Of a DNA stretch of 64,000 bases, positions 23,101 through 34,880 are shown piece after piece (position 1 is the stretch's first letter; each line of letters starts with the position of its first letter). A program made the translations under genes and the position numbers. A model generated the notes under the pieces. The model saw nothing but the letters and a program-made list of their open reading frames with translations, was not told the origin of the DNA and ran no database searches. The stretch is from Tubiluchus corallicola (taxonomy: Eukaryota; Priapulida; Priapulimorpha; Priapulimorphida; Tubiluchidae): positions 186,001-250,000 of the forward strand of contig JAQGDQ010000301.1 in the NCBI GenBank assembly GCA_030141605.1, written 5' to 3'.

Positions 23101-26100
23101 CTAATTACACTAATAGCTCAACACATAACCAGCACTTTGTTAAATAATTTATTTTAATAATGTAATTATTTATAAAGTGCTCCTTGAATAAAAATTTTTT
23201 GAAAGGTGCTGTATAATTAAAAATATTTAGATAAAATGGTAAAAAACTATAATACAACTAGACCTATCTGTAAATAAAAAACATCTGCGAAACATTCACC
23301 ACTTATACATTAAAATACTGCTTAAAAACATTGGTATTCAGTTTATTTTTAAAAGGATTTAAATTAGAGCATTCTCTAATTTCAAGTTAAATGTATTTTA
23401 AATTTATATGACTAATCCTAATTAAATCAGAAATGTGGATTTTTCAATTCACCATCTGATTCATAAAATTACAAATGACTAGATTTTTTTCTTCTAATGT
23501 GAATGACATGATACCTTGTCATCAGCATTGACATCAGCTACAGTTATGAGGTGATCGACTAGCTGCGTGTTGTTCTTTATACCAGTTTGAATGCTGACAA
23601 AACTCAACAGCATACCATAGAACTGAGCATAGGTTGTTCCCATGGGAATGGACTTGTATTCATGGAAAGTGGAAAATGACGGCCATGCTGCCATGTGATA
23701 TATGTATCGAATCTCGTCCATTTCGAAAACGGAATGATACACAAATTCCTGAAGAAATTAGAGAATAAATCAATACTTCACATTCTAATTAATACCTTTT
23801 CATTTCTGCAACAAGCTATAAAACAACATTTATTGGAAGGATTTTACAAATCCCCATACAATTTAAATACACTAACCCCAACCCTATCCCTAACATTAAT
23901 CCTAACCCTAACCGTAACCCTAAACCAACCCTAACTCCAAACTTAACACTAAATCAACCCTAACCCAAACTTAACCCTAAATCAACCTTAACCCAAACTT
24001 AACACTAAATCAACCCTAACCCAAACTTAACCCTAAATCAACCTTAACCCAAACTTAACCCTAAATCAACCTTAACCCAAACTTAACACTAAATCAACCC
24101 TAACCCAAACTTAACCCTAAATCAACCCTAACCCAAACTTAACACTAAATCAACCCTAACCCAAACTTAACACTAAATCAACCCTAACCCAAACTTAACA
24201 CTAAATCAACCCTAACCCAAACTTAACACTAAATCAACCCTAACTCCAAACTTAACACTAAACCAACCCTAACTCCAAACTTAACACTAAATCAACCCTA
24301 ACTCCAAACTTAACCCTAAACCAATCCTAACCCAAACTTAACCCTAAATCAACCCTAACCCAAACTTAACACTAAATCAACCCTAACTCCAAACTTAACA
24401 CTAAACCAACCCTAACCCAAACTTAACACTAAATCAACCCTAACCCAAACTTAACACTAAATCAACCTTAACCCAAACTTAACACTAAACCAACCCTAAC
24501 TCCAAACTTAACACTAAACCAACCCTAACTCCAAACTTAACACTAAATCAATCCTAACTCCAAACTTAACCCTAAACCAACCCTAACTCCAAACTTAACC
24601 CTAAATCAACCCTAACTCCAAACTTAACCCTAAATCAACCTTAACCCAAACTTAACCCTAAATCAACCTTAACCCAAGCTTAACACTAAATCAATCCTAA
24701 CTCCAAACTTAACCCTAAATCAATCCTAACTCCAAACTTAACACTAAATCAACCCTAACCCAAACTTAACACTAAATCAACCCTAACTCCAAACTTAACA
24801 CTAATCATAATCTTAACCCTAATCTGGTTCACAAACTAAATTGTTGTGTGTAGTGAATTGTAAACTTTAAAACATTTATTAAACCATGTTGAACAACTCT
24901 GTATTCGTTATGATATCAAACCCAATTCTGTTTGGGGATTGCCTATCCACGAACTCATGAAACATTTTTTCACGTAACTGTTTTGTACATGTATCCATCA
25001 AAATATTTGAACAAGCAAAAATGTTTGAACAAGCATCCCACAAAAAATGGATGTAATCAAAGCAACACAGACTCGTTAAACTCGCACGCCTTATCCACAC
25101 CGCACACTACCACACCACATCCGGAGTCTCAGGAGGAAGCTCACCAGGATTTGCATTTCCGCTGGTCTTCCTCAATGCTCAAAGTTTTATCATATTCTGG
25201 CCACTTGTAAGGAATTGCTATATATGTATATTATTTGTTTTATCAAATTGATTGTTTGCAGTGTCAGTATAGTTCATTATTGGAATTGCATTTATGTCTT
25301 ACTTCTTGTTTTATATCTAATAAATAAAAAATAATATCTTAATTCAGCCTTGTTAGCAAATAGCATGCCCTCTGTTTGTCCATCAAACAACTCTAGGGAC
25401 TCACAGGTCTTTACTGCTACATTCACAAACTAATGATATAGAAAAAAGTACCAAAAAGTAGCACCTAGCTTAGAGAAAAAAATCTTGGCATGGTGTTCAC
25501 AGCAAAAAGTTACACTTGTAAACACCAGTTTTGATATGACTGTTTAAATTCTCTGTTATAATATTCAAAACCATTAAAAAATATAAAATAAGCACTTACA
25601 ATATGGTTTGCATCATGCTTATCACAGAAACCAATGTCAACCGTCTTACTCACGCAGATTTCATAACACAGTTTTCCTACAGACTGATGCTTCAGGTAGC
25701 TGTCACACTGAAACAGATGCAAGATACAATTTTATTTACAAATATCAGTTTACGCAATAGTTGTTTGTTTCACGTTTCATGTAAAGGTATTTAAGTTTAG
25801 GGCATTAAATCTGACATTATTAAAATATCACAGGGTAAATATTAACTATAGAAAGGATGATTTTAAGCAAAGTTTTGCCGAGCCTGTCTTGTTCACATGT
25901 GTTTACCTCATAACTTTTAGCTAGGCCAGCATCTTACTATCACCATAATCTTGTCATAAACAAAGGCTTTGTTAAGTCTTACAAGAAAAAATGATGATGC
26001 AGAGCATCAAACACTGTCATCTATATATCGCCAAGCAGCAAAACATCACGTTTGCGGCATAGCTATGATTTAATTGACTATTTGTATATTTAATTATAGG

Positions 26101-27009
26101 AAGTGACAAATCATTGACATTTGCTTTTTAGTTTTACATTTATCAAAAATTTGTATGTAATAATGTGGTGCTTAATGCTAGATAAAGTACTTATTATATA
26201 ATTAATCTAAAATGTTGTTCAGCAGTTAGCAGAGACAATGTGACCTACATTAAATGTACAAATTACAAATTAAAATTTAGTCATTATTTTTGCTAATTAC
26301 TTGCATAATGAACACACATCTTAAAAGCTGCAGACAACACAGAATAGTAATGATTTTCTAAAGTCATATACAAGTGTGTTATAGTGGTGTGAGGAAAAAG
26401 TTGTACTGTCATGGTGGATGGCTAAAATGGTCAGCAAACCAAAGGTGACCATCGATAGAACGTCCATGTGGCTATATCTGTAATACTTGACCTGATTATT
26501 TGCTTATGCACCTAATGACTAAACCACTTCCATAATTTTGGTGTCTCATCATAGATGATTGTACTTGGTAATGAACAAACTCTGATTTAGTGATTTTACC
26601 ATTTCATCTTTTCTAAGTAGAACCTACCAGTGAAAGTAGAACGGCAAGTCGTATCAAAACATAATTCAATGAACTGTAGTTGCTCTCAGTTTTCTACAGT
26701 TCTAGTTTAATTGCATAAGTATTAAAAATGCATTTGGGCCATGATAGCAAAATGTCTCTTCCCAGACATTCTTAATGCAATCCCTGCAATAGTCCAAGGG
26801 CGATTTCCTAATTTTTTACATATGTGTAAGCCGCAAAACTCTAACATAAAAATATTAATCATTCATAACCAAATACTAGAAAAAAATTAAGAATGTACTG
26901 AAAAATACTGTTCAAGCCCCTAAAAAAATTAATAAGAAAAAATCAACTCACACCTTACTGTCATTATCAACATTCACCCAGTAGTCTGTAGTCAGTGGCA
27001 GATCAAAAC
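17176..27009 (-). CDS. DIPK1: DIPK1/FAM69-like divergent protein kinase, at least seven exons (5' end missing)
   Basis: The exons, in transcript order, are 27009-26954, 25707-25600, 24977-24885, 23748-23515, 22090-21885, 21236-21056 and 17574-17176 (TAA at 17178-17176). All junctions keep phase. The only weak donor is atg|gtttaa at 24884. The family comprises Cys-rich type II membrane proteins of the ER/Golgi with a divergent kinase fold. Matching landmarks are CDSYLKHQSVGKLCYEIC (N-terminal Cys module), LITVADVNADDK|ISYPEA (an EF-hand loop split by an intron), PRFLGYCGQMYSIENV, YYMCNFDNSRFGTS.DRRLRITDLSK (kinase C-lobe equivalent) and the C-terminal Cys module CTTNADCSYGTMCHSTCN. The exons give about 424 residues, close to the family's usual length, so only a short cytoplasmic tail and membrane anchor should be missing. 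I could not find that first exon above 27.0 kb. The introns are loaded with repeats. Confidence 0.88.
17919..18060 (+). mobile_element. Pogo/Tigger-like terminal sequence
   Basis: The block beginning tacagtaagtcctcgctta and containing three copies of a ttaacgac motif resembles the terminal repeats of pogo/Tigger elements (cag...cctcgctta.acg). The flanking TA fits the target preference of Tc1/mariner-type elements. I did not find a clear opposite terminus or transposase, so this is a remnant or solo end in a DIPK1 intron. Confidence 0.4.
18535..19687. mobile_element. 1.15-kb element with ~270-bp inverted termini
   Basis: Sequence 18535-18802 (starting gaagttgtatctgcaaatt) is the diverged reverse complement of 19419-19687. 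Shared inner landmarks are the atatatcgccatatgttaac and cagctattttttctaga blocks. The 616-bp centre contains broken open frames that look formerly coding. One (about 18827-19023) reads AIQLSYVAKEIVAQGVFAKY and onward to a stop. Another (about 19100-19310) reads PPYVVKTNLSKQNRAQINN through VFDEMRDYLMKKGIFFHHFK. I do not recognise the protein. It sits in the last intron of the DIPK1-like gene. No obvious target-site duplication was found. Confidence 0.7.
19688..20840. other. DIPK1-like intron sequence
   Basis: No coding or repeat structure recognised. Confidence 0.5.
20841..21040. repeat. 40-bp tandem repeat, five copies
   Basis: The unit, roughly ttgtctgtccatgtggttac followed by atatggttttcaatatgatc, recurs every 40 bp, with starts at 20844, 20884, 20924, 20964 and 21004. 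The copies differ by several substitutions. It ends about 15 bp before the 3' boundary of a DIPK1-like exon. Its unit length equals that of the unrelated array at 53-54.6 kb, but the sequences differ. Confidence 0.85.
22134..22615 (+). mobile_element. TTAA-flanked MITE, copy 1
   Basis: The element starts TTAA|aggacaagaaaagaggtacc and ends gggttttcttgtgct|TTAA, so the ends are inverted (aaggacaagaaaa / ttttcttgtgctt) and flanked by TTAA. Its internal landmarks, ccattacatgacgtaatat, cttagcatttcgcttacct and attttaatcttattggcaag, recur in the copies at 27.2, 44.4, 46.4, 58.6 and 60.6 kb. TTAA target specificity is known for piggyBac and Kolobok elements. It has no coding capacity. It inserted in the DIPK1-like intron, 44 bp upstream of an exon. 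Confidence 0.8.
22616..23514. other. DIPK1-like intron sequence
   Basis: No further features recognised. Confidence 0.5.
23871..24823. repeat. Interstitial telomere-like array (CCCTAA-rich, ~28-29-bp composite unit)
   Basis: About 950 bp are built almost wholly from C-rich variants of the telomeric hexamer: ccctaa, aaccctaaccc, cactaaatcaa, actccaaactta. They are arranged in a composite unit of 28 bp (aacactaaatcaaccctaac plus ccaaactt) or 29 bp when aactcc replaces aaccc. All C-rich bases are on the + strand. Exons of the DIPK1-like gene lie on both sides (24885-24977 and 23515-23748), so this is an internal array within an intron and not a chromosome end. Confidence 0.92.
25708..26953. other. 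DIPK1-like intron sequence
   Basis: No features recognised. Confidence 0.5.
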
Positions 27010-27166
27010 CTCTCATGCACTTACATCACAGCAACAAATTAAAACCCAGTTAAACACAAAAAAACTCAAATCACAAATGCAACATGCCTTTCAAGCGCCC
27101 AATTTTAATTTTTCCAGACGTTTAATATTTTACATAAAACTATTTTTTGTAAATATTGGAAATATG

Positions 27167-27627
27167 TGAAAGGATAAGAAAAGGGGTACCTGAATTAGGC
27201 TTCAGAAAAATTGCCTTAAAAATATACGAATATGACGCACATGATTGCATATGACGTCATATATGCAAAACGTAAAACAGGGGAAGAAATGGTAAATGTT
27301 AAACTATGTCCCAAAAACTTTTCATGCAAAGTTATGTTACTTAGCATTTCCTTTACCTGTTGGAAAGACTTACTTAACTAGAAAAGAAAATTGTTAATTA
27401 CAATGCTTTAAAATGGTTTCACCAGTTGTTAAAATGTCGCTGACTCACCTTCTAGGGTGCACCACTTAATAACCAAAAACATATTTTAATCTTATTGACA
27501 AGATACAGTACTTAATTTAAAATATTACTTAGTTAGTGAAGTGCAAAAAGGCAGTATGTAAGAAGCAAAAAATTTCAAAACGAATTTCTTAAGCTTTATG
27601 TAAGTAGAGGGCTTTCTTGTGCTATAA
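27167..27627 (+). mobile_element. TTAA-type MITE, copy 2 (diverged ends)
   Basis: It is clearly related to copy 1 over its whole length: gaaaggataagaaaaggggtacc at the start, tatgacgtcatatatg and acaggggaagaaat inside, then cttagcatttcctttacctg, then attttaatcttattgacaag, ending gggctttcttgtgctataag. The flanking TTAA motifs have decayed. It lies just upstream of the first DIPK1-like exon I could identify. Confidence 0.75.
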
Positions 27628-29264
27628 GTACTCTGAACTATGTGAATACGTATTTATGTTATTAACTACAGCTTCACTCATGCTTTTAATTGTAAATTCA
27701 TTTTATTATATGATAACACTATTGCCCACACCAGTGGAAACAATGGTTATACCATCAAATTTTGAATGGTTAGTTTACTGTTCAATGATGTATAATTTTT
27801 ATAGCAATAAAGAATTTTATTATTTTGATATTATTATAAACCTTCTAACTTTTCACTTACTACGTCTTGCAGAACTGCAGCTTTATTACATGGATCAACA
27901 GCAAAGTATTCATAAAGCAACCAAAGTGCCGTAAATAAATTAACTGTCAGTGTTGTTGCTACAAATGGGAGCGTGGTGCAGAAACGCCTGCACCTCATCG
28001 TCTCTTCACAAGCTTTCTGTCACAAGGCAGGCTTATTCTCCCTGTCACCATCGCTGCCCCTCATGGTGCAGAGCCTGAAATGTTGTTTGGATAAATTTAC
28101 TTATCTGCAAACTTTTTAATTAAACGAAGCCATTTCAAGCACATATTACTGTGACCAATTCTGTATTTGTTTTGTTGAAATTCGTGTTCAGTCACTTGTA
28201 TCAAAAATTTTGGTAAATGATGGATCTCGCCTTCCAATAGCTATGAGCCTATGACAACTGGCTGCGAATCCAAAACTATCTCGTTCAAATCCGACTCAGT
28301 TTTGATTTTTTAACACTTCCTTAGTTTAATTTTGTTCTCAGAAATTAATACTTTAGATGCTTATTCCATGCCTAACTACTTTGTATTTTGCTGCCATGGT
28401 CCTATGATCTAACCAGCTTATAAAATTTGGAAATATCATAATAAATGACAGGCATTTACACAGAAATTAAATTTTGATCATTTCTGCTTCTTACGCATGA
28501 CTGGATGTTATGGCTATTTCTAAGGGAATAATTGTTTCATACAAATGAAAATCAAAATAGGTCACAGAAAAATGTTCACAAAACAACATAGTGAAGTGGT
28601 CCATATTAGTCTGGAACTCTACAGTATTGGTTAAAACCGTTTTTTAAACCAGGTGCCTAGACAGGTTATGAGTTCATATAGGTGTAATGCATAACTTATG
28701 TCTGACTTTCCCTTGAATCAGCAAGTAAGCAAGAATAATTTGGGTTCTATGGCTTCTGTGCAGATTTTGCCATCTTATAATATTAACACATTCAAAAGGA
28801 AACAGTGCAACGACCAAGTAAAATACTGATAATTGTTATTATTGATAATTTCACATTAAATTTCACTTTAATCACGATCTGCTACACTGTCATTTACTTC
28901 TTTTTGAAGCTAAATGCAAATCAATATAATACAAATGTTAAATTTTAGTAAGTCGAACATCTGAACGCGTTATTATTATAAGAGGACAAAATCTCCACTG
29001 AAGCCAAAGTAAGATAACAGTAATGCATCCGCTCTTTATTGAATCTTACACGGAAATGCAGTTTTTAGAAAAAAAACATAGGAGCTCGAGGGAACAACTT
29101 TATCCAGTGGAACACACCACGGAAAGTAGAGGAATTAGACATTCTCAAAGAACGTATACGTGGCGAGAGATCACAGTCATAGATAAAGAAATGGCTAAAG
29201 TAATTACATTTACACTAATGGCATTGGTCACAATCACGTCAGGTGCATAGGAATGCAATGCAGT
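27628..29264. other. No gene recognised
   Basis: A hydrophobic open frame at 27617-27934 overlaps the MITE end and shows no family features. Nothing else could be supported. The missing 5' exon of the DIPK1-like gene may lie here. Confidence 0.4.
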
Positions 29265-29560
29265 ATAGTAGACATTCGTCAAAGTGTATGTTCGTTCGAG
29301 GAGTCCAGTGTTGTACTCAGGTATTTCACGTGGAGTTCCAAGTCCTTAGGATTCAAACCCGAGTCAAGTCTGGAGTCGCTGTGGCCCAAATCCGTGTCAG
29401 GATTTGACTCACTGCGGCCAAGTCTGAGTAAAGTCTCTATTGTCACTGTGGCCCAGTTTGTGTCAACTCTTAAGTCACTGACATCTGAGTACAAATCGAG
29501 TCTGAATCTAAAGCAAATTGCGACTTGAGTCAGACTTGAGTCCAAATCTGAGACTTGAGT
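29265..29560. repeat. GAGTC-rich low-complexity repeat
   Basis: The segment is made of irregular repeats of gagtcaagtctgagtc / actcaagtctgag type (for example near 29360, 29400, 29460 and 29525-29565). This gives a minus-strand frame with DSRLDS/DLRVD-like repeats. It is a degenerate simple-sequence repeat. Coding is unlikely. Confidence 0.6.
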
Positions 29561-32194
29561 ACTAAAACAGCTTTTGAGGACAAAGAGAAATTACTGGTTT
29601 TTTATCAAGTTTAATGTAACTACTTCCATTGTAGGGCTAAATTACTTCTCTTCTGACTAACTCGTCTATGCTGCACTATTATTAAGGGAACATGGATATA
29701 TGTGGGCATTTGCAGAAGTTAAACGAACCATGCAAGAATGAAATGCAAAAGTATCGTTCTTTTTTCACCTCATTGCGAATTGCTGGAAACCTGAGATTTA
29801 CAGCTACCGTTGCAAAGTCGTTAAGGTTTTTAAAGAGCAAATTGAGGGCTTCATGATAGCTAACATTTAAAAGCAAATATATTCGAATGACGATAAAGAA
29901 TTAGATGCATGTTTGCATACGTAAGTCATAGTACAAATTTTTACTAAATTAACAATGATTAAGCTTATGACCTCCAATATCATCATCATTACATTCCCAT
30001 TATGTCTAATGTAGTAAGTAATTTATTTGTCTCTAAATTTTGCACAAAATGAAAATAAACAAAAGCAAAAAAACTGTAATAGAAATGGAAAGGATTGGGG
30101 TGGTGAAAAGACCAACAGTCAGGCAGATACTGGGTAATTATAGGTGTTGGGCAGGAAACTCTGTTCTCAAGACAGGTAAACACAGTATTAACCAACAAAA
30201 AATTAGACACTGCTATGCCTGTGGCTTGTCAGCATGACTTTTGTTTCACATCGCAATATACAAAAAGTATTTTTAAACATCATAAATTAAACAAGGATGA
30301 GTTGGTTTCCAAGAGAGAGAGTTTTCACGTTAGAAAAGCTTATAGTGAGAACACCACTGACTGTGTTTGCTAGTTTCATGCATTGTAACATTGCCACTTT
30401 CACTAGTTCTAATTCCATATCTATACCTAGGGCAGAGATGGGCGGATAGCAGATTTGCATAGTGAATTATGTACAGACTGCGGATTTTTAATGCCTAAAG
30501 TCGCGAAATTTTGGCGAAATTGCAGCATGCAAAAATCACTTATGTAAGGTAAATTTTCAAGTGTATGAAAAACGTTTAACCAATTTCAGTTCTATAAGCA
30601 TTCCACATTCCATTACACATTAAACACATTTCATCACTACTTTATTTTAAGATGTTCTCATCGCCACTTGCTTTTTTGCTGCTGCTCAAGCCTATTATGG
30701 TTTGTGGTGTGGTATGGTGGGCATGATACGGTTGAATGATGTACTATGCGGAGTTAGTTGTTGTTAAGAGTTTACAAGCAAAATTGGGGTCTGGCTAGTA
30801 AATTATTATTGATTCGCGATTATCACTCCTGGCTTCATACTAAAAAAACGGTTTTTAACAATACGGCACACGTAGCAAGCCTAGTTGTTGCTTACATTTT
30901 TGAGGATACTCAAATTTCACTCAATCCCCGGATACGTACAGTTGCGATTTTGGGGGTAAACGAAAAAGTGATAAAGGCCCGTCTCCGACTTACGGACCTC
31001 TCAAATCTGTGTAGCTGAATGGCGTACTATACGTGTGTTTTTTTAATGTTTATGCAATGCTATATACTTTTTTAAACGTATGATACAAATTTAAAATAAA
31101 AAAATAATAGTCACTTTTCCAAGAAGTTTCACCTTAAGTGTAAACTATCGTGAAATTTTTGAGTTAAATAGTTGTGAGGAAAAAAGTTAATACCAACGAA
31201 ATAACTAATGTCTTCTGTGAAATTTCTACCAAATATACACAAATCTCAAACATCGTCTCAAAGGAGCGGCCATGTTCTGTTAACGCACATAAACCCCGAG
31301 TTAACGCACAGTTAAGCGTTGCATTAGATTGCATCTCATTACGACTCGCAAAACAGAAATTATGATTGTAACAGTTACTTGTTGTAGGATTGGTCTGAAA
31401 GTTGGGGTATCATACGTTTTTTATGTTGTTTACGGCTCTCTATGTTGAATGTATAGTGCAGGCACTATAATTGTGTACACTAAACAGCTGGATGTCAAAT
31501 AATTAATATGAGGGAAGTTTATTAAAAGAGCAGGTGTTACTTACAAGTACAAGTAGTCAATTCCATAAAGATAATAAGGCAAGCGTGTACACATCTAACC
31601 ATTAAGTATAACATAATGATCTTATCTAAGTGTTCTGCTTTCATGGCATTTAAAAGTGATACCTACATCATAATTATTATCATCACAATAATTCTGCGTA
31701 CAAGTAATATTACTTGGGAGTTCAAGAAAGTGCTAACTGGAATTTCTAGTGTTTATGCATTCTATGCATATTAACTTGATGATCTAACTGTACTCATTAC
31801 TAAACACTTTCATGCTAGTCTAATCATAACCCACTGTAAAGTAAATGCTATAATTCTCATCTAGCTTCTCAGAACTCAAGTTCCACACATCTTGCCAGTA
31901 TTAAACTTTCCCAGTTGTCTTCTTCGGACCTCCTGAAGTCAGCATGCTGGAATTTCACAGTGTTCACTTTGCTAGTTAAGGAGCAGGCTGATTCAGCACT
32001 GAGATCTTCACATCGCCATGAATTTTTATTTTCGATATTACGAACAAGCTCTGGTACAACGTAATAAACTTCGGTCATCTATAATTCGTGCAATAAAATC
32101 ATAGGCAACAATTTCCCAATAATAACTTTACTTGAAAAGCTGAGGTGAGAAATGAAACATAGCACACTCTATATGGGTTTCCAAATAGAGCTAG
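29561..32194. other. No gene recognised
   Basis: A+T-rich intergenic sequence. A minus-strand frame near 31869-32078 could be part of the LINE remnant that follows, but its motifs are not decisive. Confidence 0.4.
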
Positions 32195-32480
32195 TCATGG
32201 TCATCTCAAAGTTGTTTATATAATTCAAAAATAAGAACCCAAAATGGTCCCAAAATGGAACGTTGAGGGACTCAGGTTGTGAGAGAAATAGTTGTAGATG
32301 GTGTACTACTAATGGCAACTGCCTGTTAACGGTTCATTAAGAATGTCTAATCCACTCCAGGCAGAGACCCTTGATGTCATAAACTGGCTTAGTTAATAAA
32401 TTTGCCTTCGATGTGGGACAACATCAAAGGCCTTGCAAAAGTCTAAAAGTACAGCAACCAACAGGCATCAACTGCTATTT
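32195..32480 (-). pseudogene. LINE reverse-transcriptase remnant (CR1/L2/jockey type)
   Basis: On the minus strand, despite stops and frame slips, two neighbouring hallmarks of non-LTR reverse transcriptases are readable in order. One is LLDFCKAFDVVPHRRQ (family: LDFSKAFD.V.H..L). About 150 bp further on is VPQRSILGPFWVLIFELY (family: G.PQGS.LGPLLFL.YIND). The order and spacing match RT motifs A and B. The catalytic Asp of motif A is present, but the element is inactive. Confidence 0.75.
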
Positions 32481-34334
32481 ATTCTATTTCCGTAGCCTGA
32501 CAAACGGAAAAATACAAAAGCTGAATAAATATTGCAGACGAGCACATGATCAGTTAGTATAGAAAAATACATCGCAGGCTTGATGTTCGTATGTCTAAAG
32601 GCAAGAGAGACTTAATATTTTTGTGGCTCATTTATTGTAAAGCAAAGCTAACTGGCTTAGTTTCTTTATTATACTTATGTCTCTGTATTTTGCAGTGCTT
32701 TGAAAATTCGTCTCTACATTCTGTTTAAATTGAAAAGTCATTTTTTGGCTACTTGAAGTGTTAATTTCGTTTAAAGATAGCTGCTGCTCTGCATATTTGT
32801 GTTTATATTAGACGTTAGTTGTGACTGTCATGTTGTTTAGTTTAATTTAAACAGTTGTCCTGCGTGAGCTGCGTGTCCCGATTGCTGCTGAGCGTGCTTA
32901 CGTTACAGTGAGGGCGAGCGATAGACCAATACATTTGACGTCAATTAACATGACCTAACCATAAAATTCATGGTAATACATGAAATTTATTCATCTATAA
33001 ATTAAGTGGTTTAACTCGTCCAAACTAAGGTCTAATATCTTAGGCAGTCTTATAGAGTAGAGATGTGTGTCAGCTGGTGGTCACCGCTATCTGCAGTGGT
33101 TATTGACATCCTGAACGTGCGCTTGACGGAAAGCTTCTACGTGCTCATTATCAATTACATGTATTTGCACAGAACTTATATTCAAGCAGGCTGCACAACT
33201 GATTGTTGTGCAGTGCCTTATACCTGTTCGGTACGTGGCACTTATATGAAAACGAGGAGAATAATTCTAGGAGAATAATTTTTTCTAAAATGTTACGCCA
33301 GTCAAACTTTGGCGCCCTAGGCTATAGCCTAGTTAGCCTATTAGTTAATACGCACCAGGTCAAACCCTACCAACTTAACCAATCAGCGTCTTTTTATATC
33401 TGACTGATCAGTATTAGGGTGAATAAATGTTAAAAAACTCTTCTTCCTGCCGAAAAAGCAGACCCTGCCGGAAGGTATATATGCGGGCCATAACGGTCAC
33501 TTTGGCCCTGGACGCTCTTTTAGATGCTCAACTTCCGTGTCTCTTCTTATGGCATTAACTGGACTTCGTACCACAAATAATTCACGCAACTATTACTTGG
33601 ATGTTATAAAGTGTTTTACTCTATAATCAAACCATAAAAGTTATTACTTCTTATGTTATTTATTCCTTTCTTTTGATATATGAGAAACTATTTGTAATTT
33701 GCAGATGTAATTTGCAGATTAAATGATAATGCTACTGAAAAGCAGTACACTCAATTCAAAAACAGGTTTTGACATTTTCTAGATGTTTAGGCGCAGTCAT
33801 AATTAGATCGCAAGAGAGAATTAATCCATATCGAACGCGTTTCAATCTTGAGGCGCATGATTGAAGCAGTGACTCGAAGAACTCGCTCAGGATCCTCAAA
33901 CACATCTTGCAAATGTTTCAAAAGCTTATCAGTTGAACACAGATCAATGGCATTTCATCTTCTTAGCGTCCACTTTGTCTTACATGGTAGCTCCAATGCC
34001 GACTTTTTCAGGTCACTGCTTCGATTACACCCCCAAGATTCAATGCTGTGCGAGATATACGGGGCTTTCACTAAATGTTGAGGGTGTGATAGATTTACAA
34101 GTGAAAACATTTGAATAACGCCATCTTGTAAAGCAAATTCTTTTTAGAACATGCGAACCCATTGCCTTACTCGCGGTTATCGATTAATGTTCTAAATTAT
34201 TAGATTATTGATAAATGATAAAATTTAAACTAAGTGCTAATACACTGTACTGCAAATTACTGCAGTATCTTCATTAATATCATTACTATCATTAATATGA
34301 ATGACTTGTATTGTTTCATTAAGGAATGTCAACT
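32481..34334. other. No gene recognised
   Basis: Intergenic sequence between two oppositely oriented LINE remnants. No coding or regulatory feature supported. Confidence 0.4.
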
Positions 34335-34880
34335 CTATAGAATTGTTGATGATAATACCATAGTAGCTCTGCAAAAAGTATTGACGATCTTGTAAAGTTC
34401 TTAGAATCTGATATAGAGATTTGCGTAAAATGCTTTAACGAAATTCATATGTGTCAATTCTGAAAAGTTCCAGTCTATTGTGCTTGGTATAATAACGTGA
34501 TGACGTAGGTTTTAGTTTTGAAGATGTAAACATTAAACCTGAAACATCCGTAAAGCTGTTAGGTGTAAACACCGATTTTAAACGTACTTTTGACAGTCAT
34601 ATTGAAGAACTCTGCAGAAAGGTTGCTAAACAAATAAATGTATTAGAAAGGCTGTCAACATGTCTTAATAAAGATAGTCGTATGACCCTTTTTCGGTCAT
34701 TTTTCTCTTGTGGTTTGTGTAAAACAGAGATAAAGTGTAACAAATCTTAACTATTGTAACCTGGTTTGCTATGCTTTGAGTGCTAAATGTGCCCAGAAAC
34801 TTCAGGAAAGACCTGTTGCGTACGTTGCGCATCACTTCTAGATATACTACTAAATTAATCTCATTTAGACGTTTGTAATT
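34335..34880 (+). pseudogene. LINE reverse-transcriptase C-terminal remnant
   Basis: The + strand shows, across several frames, IVDDNTIVALQK (equivalent of the F/Y-x-DD catalytic motif C), then ESDIEICVK.FNE.HMC with FQSIVLGI, SVKLLGVNTDFKRTFDSHIE, CRKVAKQINVLERLS, MTLFRSFF and NYCNLVCYALSAKCAQKLQE. This is the usual order of the RT thumb and post-RT region in CR1/jockey-like elements. Stops and frameshifts interrupt it. It differs from the 32.2-kb remnant in strand and region, so the two need not come from one insertion. Confidence 0.8.

Noticed and set aside
23871..24823. Chromosome end (true telomere)
   Set aside because: Unique sequence and exons of one gene flank both sides, and the hexamers are decayed into a 28/29-bp composite.
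27617..27934. 105-residue hydrophobic + strand frame
   Set aside because: It begins inside a MITE copy, is rich in F/Y/L from A+T-rich DNA and shows no family or splice features.
29279..29545. 88-residue minus-strand frame with DSRLDS repeats
   Set aside because: It is a translation of a gagtc-rich degenerate simple repeat.
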